A DNA stretch of 64,000 bases from Mesocentrotus franciscanus (Eukaryota; Echinodermata; Echinoidea; Camarodonta; Strongylocentrotidae): positions 558,001 to 622,000 of the forward strand of contig CP137680.1 of the NCBI GenBank assembly GCA_037976565.1, given 5' to 3'. Numbering within the stretch: position 1 is the first letter of the stretch; each line of letters starts with the position of its first letter. Of this stretch, positions 54,682 to 64,000 are shown piece by piece. A program made the position numbers and the translations under genes. The notes under the pieces were generated by a model. It ran no database searches. It was not told the origin of the DNA and saw only the letters and a list, made by a program, of their open reading frames with translations.

Positions 54682-57600
54682 GGCTCTTAACTTCCCGGAA
54701 TGTATTGTACATTAGTGTAAGAATGTAATATATTTGGTATTGTTGGATGTGAGATTATTCAGACATGCAATACAATCAATCTAATATCTTCTCTGTGTAA
54801 ATGTAGCTGTTCCCCTTGGCAGGATCTTGCTTTAATGATCCTAATTTTGTTCATTGTGTAGGTTTGGGATGTAATGAACGGAGAACCAGTCGCAAACTTC
54901 CGAGGTCACATGGGTCGTGTATTCTCCTGTGCTTGGTCTTGCTTTGATCCTGACCTCATCATGACCGGAGGGGAAGACTTCTGTCTCATGAAATGGCAAG
55001 TGTCAAAGGTCAATCATACCAAGCCTCCTAAAAGTAAGTTGAAGTTTCAGCAAAATATTGATATATGACATGAATCATATTGATATATTCAAATGATTAT
55101 CGTTGTTCTTATTATCATTTGTTTGGTACAAATATAGAATAATAAATACAGTGAAAGCTGATTTAGAGACTACTTTTATAGAAAGACCACATTTATTGTT
55201 TCCCTTGAAATTCCTTTTCCTATTCTACATAAAGACCACCTGCCCATAAACACCAAATACAATGAGTAAGAGGGAAAAAATACAAATAAATTTCAATCAA
55301 AGTTAGTGTTACTTTCACTGAGGTACTGGTATGTATAGAAATATGATTCAGAAAATACACAAAAATGTGCTATTAATGTATATTGTAACACAAAGGTGAT
55401 ATGATTTAATCATGAAGTGATAAGGTCATGCATCATTTTGAATTAATGTACAAGGTGATGACTAAGATAAACGATCTGGTGAGATTTGTTTTTCCTCTTT
55501 TAAAACGTTTCTTCATATGTCCCATATGCACAATAGGTAGCTGCTAAGATATAAGCTAGTTACCTGCAGATTTCAGTGTCATCTATCCTATATTCTTACT
55601 CTACTTGTCAGGCAGCAGAAAGCCTTTCAAAAGAGGTGGAAAGAAAGGGAAGAAGTCCTCACAACCAAAACCACAGAACAGCCAGGAAGGGCATGCCAAT
55701 AATGTTGATGTTGTCATGGCAACAGTACCATCAGCTGATGTTAGAGAGAAACAAAGCAAGGTATTTCAAGGCAATAAGATGATCAATCGGGAGCGCCAGG
55801 AGAATCAAGTCTGACAGATATGAGCGCTATACAAGAACCCAATATTATTATTATTATCATTAAATGTTTTGAAGCAGAGATATGAGTGGAAAAAGAATGA
55901 TGTGCATGAAGCAACTATGCTTGGTTTATTTGTAGTTTCTTTGATAATAGTTTATTCATTACAACATGATATATGAATATAAATATAATATCTTTCTGCT
56001 AGAACAGCATTTGGAATAGTGCATGCTCATTTGGGGCCCATGTTTTCACAGTTACACTTGCAAAATTGAATTGCTTAATTGATTTTAAAAAGTTAAACTT
56101 GTACTTGCTTGTGATGAGACCTTTCTCGAAACCCAAACATGATCCATCAGAGAGAAAATGAAACCAGATTCTACAAGACCTACTTTTCTTTTATCATAGC
56201 ATGTTTCAAATTGGTCTATGATTTGTAAGTGAACCATTTACATTATAGACATACATGCAGATAGTGATTTAGGTCAAACATGGTATTATGATTTCTTACC
56301 TAAATGTTGTAAAATATTTCTGACAACTATTCAATTTCTTTATAAGTATATGGTAAGTTCACAAATATATGTATCTCATCACTTGACAGGTTGACATGAC
56401 CGCAGCAAACACAGAGATAGGTGATTCAGCTCCATCAACCAGTCAGGCAGGAGGAGACTCTATGACAGGAGGAGAACAGATGGATGATGCCAAACAGTTA
56501 CTGGAGAGGAAGAAAAGAGAGCTTTTAGCTCAGGTGGAGGAGATTGAGGGAAGGATTGAAAAAGAAAAGGAATCTAACGCTGCACAATGTGAAGATGCCA
56601 AAGTCACTACTGATGATTTATCTGTTTGTGAGGTATTAAATAAAGAGAGATTGCCCCCTTTTCATTAAAAGAAAACCCATATGGCATACTAATATACATA
56701 AAATGAATTGCAAAATTGTAAATGTACCTCTTGGTAGTTTCCAGGAGACCGATTTTTTGTGTAGTTTCATCTAGAAAAATACATTTGTGTATCAATATGA
56801 GATATAGGTACACACTTGTGCAGATAACTGTGATGATGTTAAAGTCATTTTCAAATATAGACAGCTTAGAATGAATGAAATTGAAAGTAATGGAGACAAT
56901 TATAATTATTATGTTGACAATAAAAGTAATCATTACTTGTTTGACATGACATTTAAAACTAGAGTTTAATTTATGTTGTGTAGAATAGCAAAAATATAAT
57001 GAATGGTATGAAAGGAAAGCACCGGTCCTAAATTATCCCCCTCTTTTGAAAAGTCTAACCAACAGGAAGCGTCAGTTAGAGAGAAGAATGTTGCTCTGGC
57101 AGCCATTTTAGATCGGTTAGCTCGAAGAAGAAGTAGAGAGAGATCAAGATAAGGGAACATTCAAGGATATGACAGTCCCTGGAACAAAGAAAGGTGAGAA
57201 GAATAACATTATCTTTCATATTTCATCCAAGCTCCAAACTTGATATCTGATTTGAACTTCAAGTTTCAAACTTTATTCCAACCACCAAATGATATTCACT
57301 CTGCATGAAATGCTTATAAATATCATGATATTAAGGAGCATAAAATGTCATTAATTCAGGTTTAGGTCTCACATTTATTTAAAGAAACAGCTGAAGTCAT
57401 TATAACCTGTATTGGCAGATGTACAAGTGTATGTGTCTCCCACAAAGTTGTTGAGAATGATATGTATATCTGGAATCATGTGATACCTTCTTCTTCTTCT
57501 TCTGGTAATCTTCAAAGGGCTATGCAGCCTATCCTGAATATGACCTAAAGATTGCAAGCAGTGTGAGGAAGACAAATGATTATTAATGGGATAATGGCAT

Positions 57601-59867
57601 CGGATGCCTCAGGAGTAGTCCCTGGAAGTTCTCTGGACTGTCAGCTTGCACTACATTTACTGGAAGGCTGTTCCATTCTGGGATAGAGCATTGGGCAAAT
57701 GCAACTGATGATCCTGTAGTGATGATCAACTGATGTTTAGCCTAAGGTGTATTGTATGCGATACATATAGATGATTTTAAGAGTATTGATTTATGTCCAC
57801 CATGTTTGTTTTTATCGTCAGGGAGACACAAGAGATATAAGTCTTTATTCCCAGTGAATGCTTCTCAGGACAACAGAGGCAAAGCTTTCCTTCAACAAGA
57901 TTGCATTGACCTAGCCAAGCTACAACAAGGTATGTTTGGATGTTTATTTTTGCTTGCATGAAGTTTGTTTGTGTGCAAAAGGGAACCTGTGACTGTCAGT
58001 CCTATCTTATGGACTTGGTAATATATAGTGGTTTATTCAAATAAATTGTTTTTAATCAGGAATATGCTTGTAACAAGATCACTACTATTGCTCTTCCTCC
58101 GTTTAATACACATATGCACTTTCTTTCAATTAATAAACAAGCAGACACATATAATATCTTCCAATAAAAGAAAACCATGGGTTCATAGTATGCTGTTGAT
58201 ATACACAATTACAAACTTGAAATATTACACAAATTTAAAGAAAATTATCCAAGATGAGTGTTTTAATACTGGTAAAATTGGCTTTCAGTACGTGAAAATT
58301 AATTCTTAGGGAATAATTGTGTTTTATGTTTCTCATCTATCACCTTGGCTTATATCTTGGTCTTGTTTTAGGGTTAAACATAGATGACAGCTCAGCCCAA
58401 CCTCCTCTCCAGCTTGGTTTGTTTGTTGACAGAAAGATGACTTTAAAGATGGTCAATGACGAAGGTAACAAGAATGACAGATTTCTTTTATATCGTAGGA
58501 AGAAATTCAAGGACTTTATTCCTATTAGCCTCCTACACTTGGATTTAAGAAGAAAAATGATGCCTAATGGAATAACCACTTGACATTGATTGGACATTAT
58601 AACCTTAGAACTGAAAGTCAAGCAGAAAGTATTTGTATTCCTATATTGAGAACATATTGAAGAGTTGATGTATGGATCTGTGTATGAGCAGAGATGCCAA
58701 GTACTGAAATTCAAAATACTGAAGGTTTCTTGAAAAATACAAAATGTATATATACTGATTTTTAGCCATTGAAGTATTCAAATGAAATTTAGCATCTCTG
58801 GTTGAACAATCATTTTCTGTGTGACCTATTGGTATTATTAGATTACCCCTGAGTATTAGATAAGTGATCGTTAAAAGATTTTGTTCACCCCCCCTCCCCA
58901 GCATGTCAGCATGGTGAGAGTAGTAACTATGATCAGAGAAACCAGCTTCATCTATGGAAAGGTAACATTCTTCAGCCTCTTCGGGAGGCTATCAAGAAAG
59001 GACAGCTCACTGATTGGCTGGTTGCTATGGCTCCCCTAGGTGAGTGAATAATAGTATGACTGGGAATTGGTTTATTGAAGTTAACTGAATATTGCAGCTA
59101 AAATAAGAAAATAAGAGCAATTGTGATATTGAGATCAGAGGGAAGAAGGAGCTATAGTAGACAACATTTAAAAAAGAGAGGAGAAACTTACAAGGGAGTC
59201 AGAGGAATATAACAACAGTAAGATAAAGGTATGAAGTGGAAGAAATGTAGAGAAATGAAGACAAATAAAGTGAGAATATGGACATACAGAAACAAAGATG
59301 AGATGACAGATATAGGAAGACAGATTGTGATGGGAGAGGGGAAGAGAGATAGAGAGATAGAGAAAGACAGACAGTGAGTGAAGAGATCATTATTGATTGC
59401 ATGAAAAGGTAACTTTCTAACAGGTAATATTAGCCTCAGGTAATAGCCCGGTGGAGCAATAACTGAAGCAGTAGTATTCTATTTAATAATAATAATAATG
59501 GTGGCATCTCATATAGCGCACATGTCCGTCACGTTGTGACGCTCCTGGCGCTGCTCCGATTTCAAGGATCCTTTTACACTCACATGATTTGTTGTATGTA
59601 TTGCTTACAGCTGGACATGATGTATGGTTACAGACCTGTGATGCTTACGCTAGGCAGCTAGAATCTCAGGATCAGATTCATCGGGCCGTCTCTTTCTACC
59701 TTATCAGTCATCAGGTCTACAAGGCTATCACTATCCTCAAGAAGAATTCAATGTTCAGGTATAATATCTCCTTTTATGTTTTAGCCCTAACCTACTTCCT
59801 GCACATCTATACCGATTTGACACTTTAACAGTATGAGGTTGGTGAGGAGTAGGAAGGTCATGATGAA

Positions 59868-59904
<37 letters not shown>

Positions 59905-62900
59905 GTGGTGCTTAGTGGTGGTGTTGATGGCTTCTTGTATGGTGCTACATATTATCCACTTCTGCTAGGTGCTTGTCATGGCCCTTACTTTAGATTTATG
60001 TCTCACAGAATAGTTATTGCTTCAATCAAGGAACTTTGTTTTACATGATTCTCCTCAAGAGTCAATTTTATACTTGCAATGGTATCACAGAAGGTATGGA
60101 TGCATACTATATGATGCCGAAGAGTACATACTCATATCAGTGTATAGCAGGCCTACTGGTATGACTTTGACATAACATGTTTATGATAGGTTTTATCATT
60201 TCTCTTTCAGGGATGCCATTGCACTTGCCCAAGTGAGATTGTTGCCCTCTGACCCAGTTCTTCATGACCTCTACTTGACCTGGGCCAATCAGCTTGAAGG
60301 CAACAATAGCTATGAGCCTGCTGCAAGATGGTAAGACTTTTGATGTTCTTTTTTATTTCTCTTTTCACCACCCTAATATTATTTTGTTCATTACTCTTTG
60401 AAAATGAAGTTACTCTGCTCATAATACAGTTTTATTTGTTACTATTTGACAAATTCATTAATCCTAACTGGAATAATTTACATTCCAGCTACCTGGCACT
60501 CAACCAGCCAATGAACGCTATTAAGCTACTGGCCAGGAAGGGGGATGTGGCAGCTCTTGGAACAGCCCTTCATGTCGCCATTTTGTCTGGCTGTACAGAG
60601 GAGGGGCTAGTGGTCTCCATAGCAACTAGATTCTTAAACCTGAGTTTATTGACTGGTCAGTGGAGGCAGGCTGTTGATATCTTCTTACTGGACAAGAAAT
60701 ATCAGGTAAGGGTCATTCAGTGTAATGAAGGAACATGTTACTGGAAAAGTGTAGATTAAGAAATGTTGTATAGAAATGTAGGACCCATTTAAAATAGGGG
60801 GTCTACTTCAAGAAATTTATAGAATAACAGGATTGTGTGAATGTTAATTTACTATTACTATTACTTTGAACCTTTTGTTACCTCCATTCCAAAATACAAC
60901 TCTGTATATGTGATATTAACTGGGTTAACCTGTATCCTGAACACAACATTTTTGAGTAAAGGAGGATTAGTCCAGGACCAGTTGTGAATTGAAAGCAAAA
61001 CCATTCTTTAATTTCTCTAAGCATCATATAAGTGTTTGTTTTTGAGTTTTTCCTAATATGTATTAAATGGAACAGCAACTAATTAGGATGTATATTGTGA
61101 TTTATAGTGGTTCCCCATGTTGAACAGAAATTGTGCTTGTTTAAAGTTTGTTAGAGTATTATTGAGGTTGTAAAGGTTGTGTCACATATCTCTTTCTGTT
61201 CTCAGGTGCATGCTTCACTTATTGTCATCTATGAGCTACTGGTTTGGTGTTTGACCCATGAAGGATACCTTACCTTAACAGATCACGATATCAACCATAC
61301 CCACATACACACTGAGAGCATTCCAAAGATTCAGTGGACCGGTAAGCCTCTTTCATATTTCATGAGCAGATGATATAATCAAGAAAATGTTCAGTAGTGT
61401 GTTAGTATTGTTAGGTTCTTACATTCATGTCTGTACCCAAATTTTGGCTGAAATGGTCTAAATAGCAAATGTGCAAAAACCAAAATGTGCCTTCTCCCTT
61501 ATAAAGATCATTGCAGCACTTTGGGTCATAAGTATGGAAGTTGCCTATGTGTATATTGTGGGTTATTTTCTGTTGCATCCCACAGAGTTGCATTGGTACA
61601 AGATTATAGCAGGTAAGCAGGTACAAAACACCAAGCTATTCTTTTGGCCTTGAGCAAGTATTTTCTCTGAATTAAATTGAAAAAGAAGAGTTTATACATC
61701 AGAAATTGTTAATTCATTTGCAAAATCCTTGCAGTGTAAATTATCATCAATGGTAATTTGTTGTGCAATAAATTTATGATTGTTTGTCCCTTACAGAGCC
61801 TAGTGATAATGGTTGCATCTGGCCTATCCCTACATTGAATGGAGCTCCTGTAGTAGAAACACTGCTGGCTAGAGCAGGCTTGTCATGTGATCAGTCACCT
61901 GATCTGCAGTGCTTGAGGGGTGGGATGCCATATGACTTAGCCCAAGATATCAACAAGGTATGTTTAATGCCTTGTGTAATGTGAAACGAGCACTATGCTT
62001 TCCATTATCTGTTGCCACAATACCCCTTTTCAAGTTGAGTTGAGTTTTTGTCCCACTCACTTCAGGATCCCATGGATGTTTGTAAAAGAGGTAAATGTTT
62101 TATGTACTGCCATGTGATTTTGACATGTACAAGTATATAGAGTGTTATAGACCTGTATAACTTGTCATGATTATAAACATTGTCAGTTTTTACAAGCACA
62201 AAACATGACAAGTTGAATCAACTTTACATATCATGATTACTTATATTTTCCATATATTTGTAGGTGTTGAGATATGCTGCACAGCAGATATTGCTAGGTC
62301 AAAGTTCGGGTCATTCTGAGGTCATGATGGGTCATGTAGCTGAAGCAGTGCAGCTATGTCATACATCAGGTCACCCAGCAGTAGCTGTTGGTATCCTTCA
62401 GATTACAAAGCCCCAAGGTAACCAGCAATTCAGGATATGTAAATTTATGGAAGGATCAAAATTTGCATTGCGATTGCGATAAACAGTGCTTTAATCATTA
62501 TTTTATCGATGCCAATCAAAACTACATATTGCCTTAAAAAGGTACTATCCAACACTGCTCTATACAAGTTGTCCAGAGTGATATGAAGAGTAAAATATGG
62601 AAAAATAGAAAACAATCATGTTGGAAAATATTACCTTAAAAAAGTAACACTTTACAAAACACTTTTTAAGGCAATTACCTTTTTCAGGTTGCCAGAAATT
62701 TTCTGATAGATATCTTTATATAATATAATGGTAAGAAAGAAAATTAAAACTTTCTATTTTTTTTTCAACATTAAAAAAAAAATCATGTACAACTTAACTA
62801 CATGAGAAGACTACCAAAAAATGTTTTTAATAGCTTTTTCATCCAAATGATTAGAAGTACATGAAAGTAATAGGTCACTGTTGTTCTATTGTACAGGTGA

Positions 62901-64000
62901 GGAGTCTCTGATGATGTCATCAACCAATCAAGCTGATGTCAGTCCAAAGCTGGTGTGTCTGAGAGCACAGTACAGACTCACTCAACTCTACCACTTCAGG
63001 ACAAGACTACAGGCTTGTGAGTCACATAGACAACCAGAAAAGGACAAAGGTAAAGAATTACAGAATGTCCCAGAGGGTGATCTGGATGGTTTGTCTGGAA
63101 AGCAAAAAGATAATCAAAAGGATGAAGCACACCAGGGGGATGATGTTGTGAAGGAACCGGTGAACGATGATGACGATGATAGCATGCTGTTGAACCCCCG
63201 TACTGAAGGATATCTATTTCAGAGTGATGTCCTGAGGGATACATCATGGCCTTTATCCTTGTCTTCAGCCTGCAATACAGAATCTCAGGACAAGCAAGGA
63301 GACTGTCTTTCAATGACACCAGACTCACCTCTAGCTAGTAACCAGGTCCTGACACAAGAGCAGTTGGTTGATAGGATACTGAACAGTATTAATGGAACAC
63401 ATGTTGCTGCACTCCCCTCACAGGCCATAAGTGGAGAACATGAGAGATGTGTGAATGGCACTAATCATGAGAGAAGTTGTCTTGAGGGGATTGCAGGAGA
63501 AGGTCCCAAATCGATTGATACCTGTCAGACATTACCAGTCAATACAAGCAACGAAGCAGTTGTTGGCATAGAGAGAACATGTAGTGAAGAAATGCCTTCT
63601 GGATTCGGTAATGACATTCCAGGTAGGACTGTCATACAGAATCTACAGCGAGCAGAACTGTCCAAGCATGAAACAGAAGGAACTAAACAAAACAATGGAC
63701 AGACATTGGAGTGTCCACCCACTAATGGTGCACTGCAGAACCCATTAGACAAAGATCTTGCTCTGATCAACTCCATGAAGAATGTCCTGTTAAAGGAACA
63801 TCCCACTGTCCTCAGCATTGTATGCAAAAAGCTACTCCAGACCCTTCCACACAAGGAGCTTACCAGTGAGGACATGGAGCAGAGTTTGGCCTCCAAAGAG
63901 AGAATGATGAGAGAACTAGCAACTAACGGAGCAGCTGAAGACAATGACAAGATAGACAGAGGTTCAGTATGCATTGTAGAGGCTGAGAAAGAGGAAAGAG
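34142..64000 (+). CDS. GEMIN5: Gemin5, snRNA-binding WD-repeat subunit of the SMN complex (3' partial)
   Basis: Gemin5 binds the Sm site and cap of pre-snRNAs and hands them to the SMN complex in the cytoplasm. Exons: 34142-34450, 34915-35105, 47696-47892, 48856-49051, 49170-49326, 49733-49945, 50344-50429, 50715-50794, 51280-51413, 51917-51990, 52368-52780, 53165-53307, 54862-55033, 55612-55760, 56390-56632, 57121-57193, 57822-57929, 58372-58464, 58902-59039, 59611-59758, 60211-60330, 60489-60705, 61206-61341, 61797-61957, 62264-62417, 62897-64000 and beyond. Phases agree throughout. The start LPPSPNWY matches human Gemin5, including the Trp-Tyr pair of the RNA pocket. About 1,736 residues are encoded here, already longer than the roughly 1,500 of the human protein, and the C-terminal RNA-binding part lies beyond the window. 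Confidence 0.95.
36352..36410 (-). repeat. Short inverted copy of the LINE segment at 31.4 kb
   Basis: Minus-strand AACCACTCCAGCAAAGCATA and the following bases match 31,405-31,462 with few changes. It is the tail part of the same LINE remnant family. Confidence 0.65.
36600..37080 (+). repeat. Diverged tandem duplication, unit A
   Basis: Shares an ordered series of blocks with 37,236-37,880: ATCCAACC.TGAGA, GATGAAGTGGCTT, TTTACCAGTAGAATAG, GTGGAGAGCTTTTAGCA, CATAAACG.ATG, TTGAGCTACTTA.GGTGTA and GATGACAGGCTT. No open frame spans it. Confidence 0.75.
37236..37880 (+). repeat. Diverged tandem duplication, unit B
   Basis: Second unit of the duplication described for 36,600-37,080, in the same order and orientation but longer through insertions. 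Between the units, 37,110-37,135 holds the repeat ATAGCGCACATGTCCGTCACG, also found at 59,514-59,535. Confidence 0.75.
37881..40868. other. Non-coding intron 2 sequence
   Basis: AT-rich with short CpG-richer patches (38,520-38,560 and 39,150-39,250) and G-runs near 39,640. No exon or repeat family with clear ends was supported. Confidence 0.5.
40869..41088 (-). mobile_element. tRNA-derived SINE, minus strand
   Basis: On the minus strand: box A TGGCTCAGTGGTAGAGC (41,074-41,058), an anticodon loop reading CTTGTAA, and box B AGTTCGAAACC (41,031-41,021), so a tRNA-Thr(TGT)-like head. The body contains GGTAAAGCATTAATCC, and the tail is AAAC/AAAT-rich (to 40,869). A 5'-truncated copy lies at 48,395-48,538. 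Confidence 0.8.
41089..44914. other. Non-coding intron 2 sequence
   Basis: Mostly AT-rich. A short CpG-richer block at 43,690-43,860 carries several TGACG motifs. I found no exon, RNA gene or bounded repeat. Confidence 0.5.
44915..45090 (+). mobile_element. SINE-like element, plus strand
   Basis: Contains a box B, GGTTCAAGTCCCGCC (about 44,959), then TCTTTTGGCAAGATATTAATC, shared with the element at 13,670-13,985. It ends near GCGCCTTGAGCATATTG and an ATT-rich tail. Box A is weak. Confidence 0.6.
45714..45977 (+). mobile_element. tRNA-derived SINE, plus strand
   Basis: Box A TGGCTCAGTCAGTAGAG (45,723-45,739), an anticodon region CGCCTCACAACC like tRNA-Val(CAC), and box B GGTTCGAATCCC (45,767-45,778). 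A 160 bp unrelated body and a TTA repeat tail (45,955-45,977) follow. There is no CCA-ready 3' end after a matched acceptor stem, so this is a SINE, not a tRNA gene. Confidence 0.85.
45978..47090. other. Non-coding intron 2 sequence
   Basis: AT-rich with a GAGA-rich patch near 46,280-46,340 and ATT repeats near 46,600-46,690. Nothing else recognised. Confidence 0.5.
47696..55033 (+). CDS. GEMIN5: Gemin5 exons 3-13: remainder of the double WD propeller
   Basis: Eleven exons carry the rest of the WD blades, with [122 protein letters not shown] and [11 protein letters not shown], each with a clear human counterpart. Exon 4 keeps the tryptophan before [12 protein letters not shown], in the region of human Trp286 of the cap pocket. 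Exon 11 carries an extra Ser/Glu/Lys-rich stretch of about 75 residues inside one blade, absent from the human protein. Confidence 0.93.
48395..48538 (+). mobile_element. 5'-truncated SINE copy
   Basis: Shares GCCCTTTGGTAA.GCATTAATCCTCATTA, the GGTTGCTTAATTACAAGC segment and an AAAC tail (about 48,517-48,538) with the element at 40,869-41,088 in opposite orientation. The tRNA-like head is missing. Confidence 0.75.
52846..52870 (+). repeat. AAT microsatellite
   Basis: About eight AAT units in the intron after Gemin5 exon 11. Confidence 0.85.
53664..54121. mobile_element. Second copy of the DR1-bearing dispersed repeat, inverted
   Basis: Begins with the ATGCCTCCGCTACAAAGTAG palindrome and TTATGTTTTCTGGTTGTCCG, then about two and a half tandem units, and ends near GCTCTATGGCGGAAGGCATC and AAGTTCCATCTAGTTT. 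It carries DR1 sites AGGTCAAAGGTCA at 53,835-53,847 and 53,980-53,992. It lies in Gemin5 intron 12. Confidence 0.85.
54521..54613. repeat. GC-rich foldback sequence
   Basis: CACGGGGGCGA near 54,522 pairs with TCGCCCCCGTG near 54,603, and inner blocks GCAATCGCCCCGTGAGC and GCTCACAGGGGCGAATCGC are also complementary. A related CCACGGGGGCTCTTTT lies at 53,626. No coding. Confidence 0.7.
54648..54680 (+). repeat. TA microsatellite
   Basis: About 15 TA units with one interruption, in a Gemin5 intron. Confidence 0.9.
55150..55255. mobile_element. Decayed copy of the AGACCACCTG element
   Basis: Starts ACAGTGAAAGCTGATTTAGAG and contains AGAAAGACCACATTTATTGT and AAAGACCACCTGCCCATAAA, matching the element at 27,779-27,974. 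The right end is lost. Confidence 0.65.
55612..57193 (+). CDS. GEMIN5: Gemin5 exons 14-16: charged linker
   Basis: Exon 14 is Lys/Gly-rich ([13 protein letters not shown]). Exon 15 is acidic, with a coiled-coil-like segment ([20 protein letters not shown]). Exon 16 fits the phases only if it starts at 57,121 after GGTTAG. A stronger-looking acceptor at 57,065 opens a longer frame that ends in a stop at about 57,150 and is one base out. This is the least certain junction of the gene. Confidence 0.75.
57479..57725 (-). pseudogene. LINE 3'-end remnant, minus strand
   Basis: Minus-strand text reads [14 protein letters not shown] and NFQGLLL, the usual end of CR1/L2-type reverse transcriptases, followed by an untranslated part and a GAA repeat tail at 57,488-57,501. 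About 250 bases remain. Confidence 0.7.
57822..62417 (+). CDS. GEMIN5: Gemin5 exons 17-25: TPR-like dimerisation region
   Basis: Helical repeats match the human middle region: [104 protein letters not shown] and [14 protein letters not shown]. In human Gemin5 this part forms a TPR-like dimer. Exons are short, with phases in agreement at every junction. Confidence 0.9.
59857..59903 (+). repeat. ATG/GAT microsatellite
   Basis: About 14 trinucleotide units in the intron after Gemin5 exon 20. The methionine-rich frame through it is an artefact. Confidence 0.9.
62897..64000 (+). CDS. GEMIN5: Gemin5 exon 26: unusually long exon, open at the window end
   Basis: Enters in phase 1 after GTACAG and stays open for at least 1,104 bases (over 365 codons). 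It begins with a helical stretch ([21 protein letters not shown]). A long Asp/Glu/Ser-rich part without an obvious human counterpart follows, then another helical part ([28 protein letters not shown]). No stop or donor is needed before 64,000. The alternative, an intron hidden inside, has no support because the frame is clean. Confidence 0.85.

Noticed and set aside
59833..60048. Methionine-run frame in a Gemin5 intron
   Set aside because: ATG microsatellite translated by chance.

Overview
This looks like a draft animal genome scaffold, most likely from a marine deuterostome and probably an echinoderm. The reasons are short exons with GT-AG introns, a VEGF-receptor tyrosine kinase and Gemin5 as the recognisable genes, TTAGGG-type repeats, tRNA-derived SINEs, CR1/L2-type LINE fragments, and a retroelement of the deuterostome Gmr1-like type. 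I cannot fix the species. All exon coordinates were counted by hand, with splice sites and reading-frame phase checked exon by exon, so single-base errors are possible.

Layout. 28-9398 (+): the 3' part of a VEGFR-like receptor (three Ig-like domains, transmembrane segment, split kinase, Ser/His-rich tail). 9.4-15.4 kb: intergenic DNA with a perfect foldback element, a SINE and a dead LINE. 15.4-18.7 kb: two near-identical 1.4 kb copies either side of a 500-N gap, most simply two unmerged contig ends. 18,696-30,990 (-): a seven-exon gene of unknown function whose phases all agree. Its last intron contains a Gmr1-like LTR retroelement (about 19.55-26.0 kb) sitting between two inverted-repeat arms. 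29.4-30.3 kb: a dispersed repeat with about 150 bp tandem units carrying nuclear-receptor-like DR1 sites. 31-33.4 kb: LINE remnant, hairpin array, then a probable head-to-head promoter. 34,142 to the window end (+): Gemin5, 26 exons seen, still open at 64,000. Its second intron is 12.6 kb and almost all of it lies between two perfect 32 bp inverted repeats with matching ACAT flanks.

The three host genes belong to unrelated processes: growth-factor signalling at the membrane, an unknown cytoplasmic or nuclear role, and snRNP assembly. Only the minus-strand gene and Gemin5 show signs of sharing a regulatory region. The most unusual content is the retroelement: its integrase lies upstream of its reverse transcriptase, its capsid ends in a SCAN-like segment, and no 5' LTR is visible.
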